Source: Ryuthela nishihirai
Lineage: Eukaryota > Arthropoda > Arachnida > Araneae > Heptathelidae
Assembly (NCBI GenBank): GCA_038380435.1
Contig: JAWZYU010000013.1
Span: forward strand, 66,420,446 to 66,484,445
Direction of reading: 5' to 3'
Length of the DNA: 64,000 bases
Made by a program: the position numbers and the translations under genes
Notes under the pieces: generated by a model
Seen by the model: the letters and a program-made list of their open reading frames with translations, nothing else
Databases searched by the model: none
Told to the model about the DNA's origin: nothing
Part shown: one piece after another, positions 56,090-64,000 of the stretch
Layout: each line of letters begins with the position of its first letter
Numbering within the stretch: position 1 is the stretch's first letter

Positions 56090-57638
56090 AAAACAGGTTG
56101 AGCCTGGCAAAATGTCATGGGCCTGAGCACCGGAGAGCAAATTATAATCTTTGGCTTGATGGCTTGGCTGACAAAGCCGAGGGAGAAGTTAGACAGCACA
56201 ACAGCAGAGAGCTGTACAAGATAGTTAATGTTTTGTGTGGTAGAAAACGGACAGATATACAGGGATTGAAGGATAAACAAGGTAAGGTTATAGAAGGTGA
56301 GGATTCTGTCATGGCTAGGTGGGCTGAGCATTTCAGTGATGTTCTAAACAAATGTTGTGAATTCTACTCCCATTGTTTGCAATAATGATAGATGCATTTG
56401 TGGCCTTAATATTGGCGCTATAGCACAATCTGAAGTTATTTTGGCTATTTCTAAACTTTAATTTTATAAATCCCCAGGGGTAGATGAAATTACAACGGAA
56501 AGTTTCTTGAGAAAAGATTCTTGAGAAATGTTTAGAGTTTCAGAAACCTTTGGTTGATAGTTTTGCTGATTTCAAAAAGGCTTTCGACTCTGTTGATCAT
56601 CATAATTTGTGGTTGATTGTGAGATCATATGTTATATCAGACAAGTTAGTTAACATAAAGAAAGCTCTCTATAATAACACTGAGTTGTGTGTGAGAGTTG
56701 GTAAGCCTTGTAGTAATTGGTTTAGCATTACTTCTGGTGTTCGAAAAGGGTGCATTTTGTCTCCTTTTCTTGTTAGCTTGGTTATTGATTATGTTATGCG
56801 AAATTCACTTCAAGGGGAAAATTTTGGCTTTAATGGGCTGAAGATACGAAAATGTCTTATTTAGATTATGCTGATGATTTAGCCCTTTTGGCAAATGATG
56901 TTGATAAGATGAACTCTTTTATTCGAGCTGTTGATGAAACTGGTACTAGAGTAGGTTTAGTTATAAACATAGAGAAAACTAAAGTGATGAAAATTTGGTC
57001 AGGCAGGATGTGATTCAGTTAATCGGAATGGTTGCAATCTTGAACAGGTGTCACAGTTTAATTATCTTGGGAGTTATGTAACAGATACTGGTGATGTGCA
57101 GCATGAGATTAACAGACGAATAGGGATTGCTGCCGGGACTTTTAAAGAATATATAGAGAGTGTGGAGAAATAGGCGTATACACCTAAAGACTAAAATTAG
57201 ACTGTATAATAGTTTGGTTCTTTCTAGGGTTAGTTACGGTAGTAAAACTTGGACACTTTGTAAACACGATAACAGGAAACTAGATGCTTTTGATTCCAGA
57301 TGCTTACGCAGTATCTTGGGCATTAGGTGGTTCAACTTTGTAACTAATGATGAGGTTAGGCAAAGGAGTTTCCAACCTCCTTTAAGCTGCATATTGTGCA
57401 GAGAGAGACTCCGTTGGTTTGCCATGTTGCCCGTATGATTAATTATAGATTGGCGAATAGGGTTATGAATAGTGTGCCTAAAGGCCTCAGAAAGAAGGGG
57501 AGACCTAGGATGCGGTGGGCAGACAATGTCAAACAGGACCTTGTTAGAATTGGTGTGCAGTGGACAGATGCAGTAGATGTAGCTCAGGATAGACTTGCTT
57601 GGAGAACTAAATTGCACGGTCTGGTTGGACCTCCGTAG
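56090..57638 (+). pseudogene. RTE reverse transcriptase pseudogene
   Basis: 56090-56370: RELYKIVNVLCGRKRTDIQG and EDSVMARWAEHFSDVLN (linker before RT). 56550-56864: FADFKKAFDSVDHHNLWL (first Asp region) and SITSGVRKGCILSPFLVSLV. From 56851 in another frame: MSYLDYADDLALLANDVDKM with the catalytic YADD. 57160-57438: LYNSLVLSRVSYGSKTWTLC and SRCLRSILGIRWFNFVTNDE. 57396-57638: HVARMINYRLANRVMN then GRPRMRWADNVKQDLVRIGV, the C-terminal RTE signature. A base lost near 56830 shifts the frame just before YADD. Confidence 0.83.
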
Positions 57639-57665
57639 CCCATGGCTGCTTGAGGATGATGATAA
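56090..57665 (+). mobile_element. RTE-type LINE, 5'-truncated (+ strand)
   Basis: ORF pieces on the + strand (next entry) end in the 3' sequence GGATGATGATAATGAG, the short-repeat type of tail of RTE elements. The same family lies at 62586-64000 on the - strand. The 5' end is uncertain: 55950-56090 may be part of it. Confidence 0.8.
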
Positions 57666-58076
57666 TGAGATTTAAATAGTTGTGTCACCAAAGTTTCAAA
57701 TACAGGGATAGGTAGGGTGAATTTAAAACTTAGTTATTTACTAAATGGCTGTTAGGGAAGATGAGTCCTATCAATTTAGAGTTATTCTTCATGTTTCAGA
57801 ATAACACTATGCGACTTTCTTTCCATATGGCCAAGCATTCCATCTTATTGACTGAGACCTTTTGAAGCCGATTGGCATTAAGGGAGAGAGCGTAGTTATG
57901 AAGAGAAATATTAACACTGGCAAGTGTGGGAAATGAAACAGAGGTTGCATGTCTAACCGATTAGTTTGATTCCCCAAATGAGTTTTATTGCGCATGCCAT
58001 GAAAAAAAAAAAAGATTTTTGCAGTCGAATATTTCCCCCTATACCTTTACGGTTAATTGCCTGTTTCTTCTCTTAG

Positions 58077-58282
58077 CTCTACTTCGCTGAAGGAAAGGCT
58101 GCAGCAGAAGAATACGGTGGTGACGATGACGTTATTCTCATTCAGATTCTGAAAGTTGAATTTCTTTTGACGAAACATGAATTCGTGAAAGCTACTGAAC
58201 AAATTTTAAAACCTCTTCTGAAAGCGAATCTCTCAGAAGAGAACAGAGGCCTGCTGCTGCAGAAGCTTGGAAACCATTGTCG
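58077..58282 (+). CDS. Gene 2, fourth visible exon (TPR-like)
   Basis: Acceptor CTTCTCTTAG|CTCTAC, donor TTGTCG|GTAAGA, 206 bases, entering phase 0 and leaving phase 2. It encodes LYFAEGKAAAEEYGGDDDVI, LIQILKVEFLLTKHEFVKAT, EQILKPLLKANLSEENRGLL and LQKLGNHCR. The pattern (L-K-V-E-F-L-L-T-K-H-E-F-x-K-A) fits TPR helix pairs. It follows LENAQ of the previous exon without a break. It lies between two inverted RTE LINE copies. Confidence 0.83.
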
Positions 58283-59616
58283 GTAAGATATTATTTCCAT
58301 TTTCGAAGATTGCTGCTTGAAGTTTTTGCAATGATTATATTTTAAGTTATGAAAATTTCAAATGATACATTATCTACAGTTGTGATCATATCTTTCAAAA
58401 CTTTTATCCCCTAAATTCTTACTTTTTTTTACGGTTTCAATGTCCCGAATCGTTCATTTACGAGTAGGTTCTGTTATTGGAAAGTGGAGAGTAGAAAGTC
58501 TTCTTTCAGTCTCGGATAACGCTTTGAGTTATAGTTCTTCTGACATCTCGACTTCCTCTACATCCTCTTCACAGTTTATGTTTACTGACGAACTCCGATC
58601 GAAGTTGTTTGAAGCTATTCCCTTCAATTAGTTTGACTTTAAGCGTTGTTCATTAGGAGTTATAGAAGTTAAAATCACTATTTATTGTTAAACTATGTTG
58701 CATTTCTAAATGTTTAATTTTACGTAATATGTTTTGTTCTGAAAGATTTAAGTTGTAAGATGATTTAACCTTTTAGCGCTATGAATAGTGTTAGTACCTT
58801 TACTTATAAAGCTACGTTATCCTCTGCGTTAATATTAATACAACGTTGCTGCCACTCTTGGGGGTAAATTTGGAGCAAAATTAAATTTTTTATATCATTT
58901 CTTGCTTAAGAATAATTCAGGATTTCATACTCCCTAACCGAAGAAGTTCGCAAAGCATTAAAACATTGTAAACATGACTAAACATATCACTATACGAACT
59001 ACTACTACTTGACTTATCACACTACTGTAGACCTATCAACGAAAATTCTTAAACAACTCTACTCTTGTTTTAGCATTTTCGTTGACGATTTTTTAGACAG
59101 AAAAATCATTGTTGAATTCCTGCATTCATATTATTGCAGGGCACATATTTACAATTTGCAATATATTATTTGTGAATTGTTTTCCTTTAATGTGAAATAA
59201 ATCCTGGATTACGTTTGCTTCTTCTATAAATTGAGAGCAATCACCTTAACCCTTAATCACGTTGAAAAAAGGAAATATAGTGGATCCATAGTGAAACAGC
59301 AGGAAACAGCGGAGCACTTATAGGCTTCACATTACCAAAGAGTAAGAAATATTTTTCAGGAGGGGACACTATTACATAAACGTTTAATTAAGGTAAACCT
59401 GTAATAAAGCTATATTTCGAGTATAAATAGCAAAATAATCATTCTATATCTTTTATCTGCTGGAATCCTTTTTACAAAGCTTTGTTTAATTAAAGCCAAA
59501 GTAAAATGTTAAATTTTAGCCATTTTCCTATTTGATATAATTTTTACCTGAACATAGTTAAATTTTGTGAATATCTGCTCAAATGATATAAATATATATT
59601 TTGCACCTTATTCCAG
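58283..59616 (+). other. Gene 2 intron (1.3 kb)
   Basis: No transposon recognised. A 63-codon ORF at 58440-58631 is listed separately. The rest is AT-rich. Confidence 0.65.
58440..58631 (+). CDS. Short ORF, possible alternative last exon (doubtful)
   Basis: 63 residues, MSRIVHLRVGSVIGKWRVES to LRSKLFEAIPFN and stop, with a Ser-rich middle. Its base composition is less AT-rich than its surroundings. An AG at about 58486 (TGGAG|A) would join in frame to the exon ending at 58282 (CG + A, Arg), giving an early stop, but the site has no pyrimidine tract. No domain recognised. It may be chance. Confidence 0.25.
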   Translation: MSRIVHLRVGSVIGKWRVESLLSVSDNALSYSSSDISTSSTSSSQFMFTDELRSKLFEAIPFN

Positions 59617-59804
59617 ATCAAAGTCAGAATGGGGTGCTGCTAAGACCTCCCTTCGTGAATCCATCCGCATTGCCCGTCGCCTTGAAGACAAAGTGAGTGA
59701 GCATAAGCGCATCATTGACTTGGCAAATGTTTATCGCTTGGAAGGTCGAACAGCTGATGCTTTGGAGCTGCAATCACGCTGTATGGCTTTTGCATTCAGC
59801 AGAG
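59617..59804 (+). CDS. Gene 2, fifth visible exon (TPR-like)
   Basis: Acceptor CCTTATTCCAG|A, donor AGCAGAG|GTAAGA, 188 bases. Its first base completes the Arg codon split at 58282; it leaves in phase 1. It encodes (R)SKSEWGAAKTSLRESIRIA, RRLEDKVSEHKRIIDLANVY and RLEGRTADALELQSRCMAFA, then FSRG. The repeat of W/Y-x-x-A-x-x-x-L helices with (G)RTADALELQ is typical of TPR units. The gene must continue beyond 64000 or in sequence I could not read as exon. A CHAT domain downstream would make it a paralog of gene 1. Confidence 0.83.
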
Positions 59805-60309
59805 GTAAGATTTATACGTTGTAATGTATTTCAGTGACAGCCTCCACGAGGGGTAATAAAATACAACAAAACCCTTCTTAACAGAAAGTAATATTCTCTA
59901 TTAAAATCTAAAGCAGTGTAGCCGTGTGTAATTCTATGGAATTTTTGTAAGTGTATTTTCCTTACGTGCTAATTTAGTTTAATAAGCCATATATAAGAAC
60001 AAACAGACATAAATGTTGTGGAGTTTCGCATTATAGATATAAAATGCGAAAATAAATATTAGAAATATTCAAAAATATTATAAACTGACCTGAAGATGCG
60101 AAGAGGTTCCCTACCTTGGGTGGCAAACAGTTAAGCATATATTAACACAGATATTATAAGAGTAGAAAAAGAGCAAACAGACTTTGCAATATTAGGAGAA
60201 ATGATTAACATCTGAAATCTAGACGATTGTGATTGATTTTCCGACCGACAGCTGACAAGGAATCACGCTAATTCTAACTACGTATAATGCAGATATGGTA
60301 GAGCTAGAA

Positions 60310-60720
60310 AATATGCATCTAGGGGTGATCCGGGTAGTAGCTCTAGGTAAAAATTCGAAATTTGACCTCCTACTTGTCATTCAAGATCAAAGAGATGTCA
60401 CGTAGAGTTCAAACCATCTAGTGCTAGAAATGTGAAAATTGGTGTCTGGTGGTGTTTCAGGCTGTAGATCTCCGAAAGGTTATGAAATTTTTGATCCTTT
60501 GAGGTCAAAGGTGAAATTTAGATATATTGGTGCTAAGGAACTGAAAATTCGGGTTGTAGATTTAAGGAACTATGTCAAATTTTGGATGAGTTGGGTCCTT
60601 TGAAGTCAAGGGTCAAATAGAGAGCTACTGGAGCTGAAGAACTAAAAATTGGTCAATAGAGATATTTCAAGCAGTAGAACTCAAACATAAGAGGAATTTT
60701 CAGTTCCGGTGTCGCGTTCA
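60310..60720. repeat. Diverged tandem repeat, ~110-bp unit
   Basis: GATCCTTTGAGGTCAAAGGT with AAATTTAGATATATTGGTGC and GGAACTGAAAATT recurs as GGTCCTTTGAAGTCAAGGGT, AAATAGAGAGCTACTGGAGC and GAACTAAAAATT. A weaker third unit precedes (CATTCAAGATCAAAGAGATG). About three units. Confidence 0.65.
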
Positions 60721-61189
60721 AGTTCATATGGGTCTGAATGAAGGCTAGAAATCAAGAGGTGATTCATTTCTGGTAAGGTAATAGAGAGAGACACAAACTT
60801 AAAGAACTTAGAACTTAAAACACTTTAAAAAACTACAAACAGTAAAAGGGAATGAATTTTATTAAATGAAAAGTTATAGTAGTTTATTTACTTATTAAAA
60901 TCCAAAACATTATCTGGAAGAAAAAGGTCCTGCTTCTCTTTGCAGACGAATAATTCATTTGAACTCGTGTGATGTCCCTTTCTTTATCCGCGATTACAAA
61001 GCTGATAAACGAAAATATCCAATAAACTTAAAATTCGTTTCTGAGATTAAATTTGAAAAATAATGTGTGATTAAATTTTGTTTAGAAGTGGGATTAAGTT
61101 GTGTGAATAGCAAGACATTAATCTGATGACTGTAGATATGGATTATAGTTAAATCATTAACCATGAATATAGAAACCACATAACAGTTC

Positions 61190-61325
61190 CAGTGGCTGAG
61201 TGGTTATCGTGCGTTGCTGATCAAAGGGGTTCGAGCACCAAATAAGACAAATGTCTCCTTTATCAGAGATTATTTCTATGACACATTTGAAAGTTTACTC
61301 TCATACGCTGTGGCAAGCAGCTGTT
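61190..61325 (+). mobile_element. SINE family B, decayed copy
   Basis: GTGGCTGAGTGGTTATCGTG (A box) and GGGGTTCGAGCACC (B box), then GTGGCAAGCAGCTGTTGAG. The middle is strongly diverged. Confidence 0.6.
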
Positions 61326-61569
61326 GAGATGAAACTTCTTTTATCAAATGTGAAGTGATTAGTTCTTTACTAACAAAGAGTACGTCGAGAAAGAAGTCAT
61401 GCCCCTGAGATATTTGTTTTGCTGCAGGACGAAGAATAATTTCCTTTCCTGAGGCGAAAGTTGTTTTGACTCGTTCGTGTTAATGCTTTCACTCTTTTGC
61501 ATATTTCTTTGTTAGTAGACTTTCAATTTTTTTTTGTTTTCAGTGATAAATTAAAAATTTTATTTGCGT

Positions 61570-61850
61570 TGTACAGGCACTAATGAAACATTACCATTCA
61601 CGTTTTTTCAAAATTTCCAATAGCTTTAATAGCGCCTTCTAACGGTGGAAAGAGGTGAAAATTTTCAAAACTTTAAACGACTACTGTAAAGTGAATTGCT
61701 GGAGTCGTTTAGTTATTGTCTACAAAATTAATCGTAGAGTTAGGGTCTAGACATTTGATGGTGGAGTGTGAGGGTCATGAGGTTTACATGGGGAGCAATG
61801 ATTTATCCTCTTACCACCAAGGAGTGGAAAAGTGCAATTTTTTTGTTTTA
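61570..61850 (+). repeat. Dispersed repeat, copy 2 of 2
   Basis: Second copy of the repeat at 10330-10640, same strand, with the same motif order. Confidence 0.55.
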
Positions 61851-62487
61851 AGAGCTAAATGGAAAATAATATTCTAGATTCTATACGAAGTAATAAAATA
61901 TTACTGTTTATATTTTCCCAATCATCTATTAATTCGAATTTCCATTGTTAGAAATGCTAAAGTCAGAAAATAAATTTAAATTGCTTTGAAATTGACCGTC
62001 TTCTATGCGACAGAGGTGATATTTTATTCTTCTAGATTTTAATTTTTTAAATCGAAATTTCTCGTGTTCGTACGTTTCCACATATAATACCAAAACGCAT
62101 GATTTTTCAGACACTGCAGTTTTATTAAGTCAAACATATGTTGGTTTATTACTATCATTAAATGTAACATTTCATATCATTCAGTGCCGTACCGGAAAAT
62201 TTCATCCTCCCGCAAGAAATGTCTCGGGGTGAAAATCTTTTGTGAAAATCCATTAGCTTTCATTTATTGAAATTTCAAAATTAATTTCATAATAATACCG
62301 TTATTTTAAGATATTTGGAGTTTTCAGTAAATCTAATTTTAATAAACAAGAGATATTTTGCCAAAAACCAAAATTATTACACTTTTCTGCAGAAAATACA
62401 AATGTGTCAGTTTTGATTAAAGTAATTATTTTATACCTATACTAATACCTATTTTATATCTATAATGATTAGTTTTATACCTATACT

Positions 62488-62488
<1 letters not shown>

Positions 62489-62585
<97 letters not shown>
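62489..62585. repeat. (ATC)n microsatellite, ~32 repeats
   Basis: An uninterrupted 97-base trinucleotide run. It directly abuts the 3' end of the RTE LINE (62586-64000), read as (GAT)n on the LINE strand, so it began as the element's tail and expanded. The + strand copy (57650) keeps only a short GATGATGATAAT. Confidence 0.95.
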
Positions 62586-64000
62586 AGTAGCCATGGGCAA
62601 CGGAGGTCCGACCAGACAGTGCAATTTAGTTCTCCAAGCAAGTCTATCCTGAGCTACATCTGCTGCATCTGGCCATTGCACACCAATTCTAACAAGGCCC
62701 TGTTTGACATTGTCTGCCCACCGCATCCTAGGTCTCCCCCTCTTTCTGAGGCCTTTAGACACACTGTTCATAACCCTATTCGCCAATCTATAATTATTCA
62801 TACGGGCAACATGGCCAAACCAGTAGTCTCTCTCTGCACAATATGCTGCTTAAAGAAGGTTGCTGACTCCTTTGCCTAACCTCATCATTAGTTACAAAGT
62901 TGAACCACCTAATGCCCAAGATACTGTGTAAACATCTAGTTTCCTGTTATCTTGTTTACAAAGTGTCCAAGTTTCACTACCATAACTAATCCTAGAAAGA
63001 ACCAAACTATTATACAGTCTAATTTTAGTCTTTAGGTGTATATGCCTATTTCTCCACACTCTCCATAGATTCTTAAAAGTCCCGGCAGTAATCCCTATCC
63101 GTCTGTTAATATCATGTCGCACATCCCCAGTATCTGTTACATAGCTTCCAAGATAATTAAACTGTGACACCTGTTCAAGATTGCAACCATTCAGATTAAC
63201 TGAATCACAGCCTGCCTGACCACTTTTCATCACTTTAGTTTTCTCTCTGTTTATAACCAAACCTACTCTAGTACCAGTTTCGTCAACAGCTCGAATGAAA
63301 GAGTTCATCTCATCAACATCATTTGCCAAAAGGGCTAAATCATCAGCATAATCTAAATAAGACATTTTCGTATCCCCAGCCCATTTAAGGCCAAAATCTT
63401 TCCCTTGAGTGAATTTCGCATAACATAATCAATAACCAAACTAAAGAGAAAAGGAGACAAAATGCACCCTTGTCGAACACCAGAAGTAATGCTAAACCAA
63501 TTGCTACAAGCCTTACCAACTCTCACACACGACTCAGTGTTATTATAGAGAGCTTTCATTATGTTAACTAACTTGTCAGGTATAACATATGATTTCATAA
63601 TCAACCACAAATTATGACGATCAACAGAGTCGAAAGCCTTTTTGAAATCAACAAAGCTAGCAACCAAAGGTTTCTGAAACTCTAAACATTTCTCAAGAAT
63701 CTTTTCTCAAGAAACTTTCCGTTGTAATTTCATCCACCCCTGGGGATTTATAAAATTAAAGTTTAGAAATAGCCAAAATAACTTCAGATTGTGCTATAGC
63801 GCCAATATTAAGGCCACAAATGCATCTATCATTATTGCAAACAATGGGAGTAGAATTCACAACATTTGTTTAGAACATCACTGAAATGCTCAGCCCACCT
63901 AGCCATGACAGAATCGTCACCTTCTATAACCTTACCTTGTTTATCCTTTAATCCCTGTATATCTGTCCGTTTTCTACCACACAAAACATTAACTATCTGG
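62586..64000 (-). mobile_element. RTE-type LINE, - strand, cut by window end
   Basis: Same family as 56090-57665, in inverse orientation. The - strand pieces are 63667-63353 (FVDFKKAFDSVDRHNLWLIM, SITSGVRQGCILSPFLFSLV), 63365-62892 (MSYLDYADDLALLANDVDEM, LYNSLVLSRISYGSETWTLC) and 62801-62583 (GRPRMRWADNVKQGLVRIGV). It still continues at 64000 (linker region). A base lost in the CACTCAAGGG stretch (~63410) breaks the frame before YADD, at a site different from the + strand copy. A deletion near 62900 removes part of the thumb. Confidence 0.82.

Larger units (their letters stand above)
51547..58076 (+). other. Gene 2 intron (6.5 kb)
   Basis: Contains a 15-bp hairpin (51698-51733), AT-rich repeats, a LINE 3' end with a hAT MITE (52170-52880), a Tc1 element (53515-54893), a possible LTR (54950-55900) and an RTE LINE (56090-57665). 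57670-58070 holds nothing recognised. Confidence 0.7.
59805..62480 (+). other. Gene 2 downstream intron, mostly featureless
   Basis: Contains a diverged tandem repeat (60310-60720), a decayed SINE B (61190-61325) and a dispersed repeat (61570-61850). No exon found. Confidence 0.6.

Noticed and set aside
62619..62879. 86-aa + strand ORF
   Set aside because: Shadow of the - strand RTE C-terminal region; the same false ORF appears opposite 57234-57617.

Overview
This window is eukaryotic, AT-rich and mostly intron and intergenic sequence. It carries two spliced host genes on the + strand, buried in transposable elements. The repeat mix is Tc1-type transposases of the Tcb1-like kind, hAT and pogo/Tigger relics, RTE and CR1/Jockey-like LINEs, a Penelope-like element and several tRNA-derived SINE families. 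With introns of 2 to 11 kb, this suggests an arthropod with a large genome. A chelicerate (arachnid-like) source is my best guess, but it is inference from repeat style only.

Gene 1 (exons 1-48, 2066-2193, 10939-11061, continuing upstream of the window) encodes the C-terminal part of a CHAT-domain (caspase-like peptidase) protein of the TPR-CHAT/TTC28-like type, with its Cys motif (LSCCETG) and a normal stop codon. Gene 2 (exons 32987-33128, 40403-40512, 51313-51546, 58077-58282, 59617-59804, continuing past the window) encodes the N-terminal part of a helical, TPR-like protein. All exon phases agree. Same orientation and a TPR-type product suggest a tandem relative of gene 1, but its C-terminus is not visible.

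Layout: 1-11.1 kb is gene 1, whose large intron holds a Tc1 relic with a hAT element nested in it (8-bp target duplication), a broken copy of a multicopy orphan family (8.0-9.1 kb) and a 600-bp foldback element. 11.1-33 kb is intergenic: an inverted SINE pair, a decayed LINE (14.7-20.1 kb) carrying two SINEs and a palindromic Tigger-like element, a Tigger remnant, a cluster of SINE copies (23-29.5 kb), a mariner-like relic and a LINE 3' end. 33-60 kb is gene 2: its introns hold a Penelope-like element split by a LINE, a CR1-like LINE split by a nearly full-length second LINE (42.9-47.3 kb), a ~145-bp satellite with a neighbouring palindromic MITE, a LINE 3' end with a hAT MITE, a second Tc1, a possible LTR and an RTE LINE. 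60-64 kb ends in a second RTE copy in opposite orientation with a long (ATC)n tail.

No intact transposon ORF set was found. All element proteins are broken by frameshifts, stops or nested insertions. No tRNA or rRNA gene and no CRISPR array is supported. The tRNA-like sequences are SINE heads.
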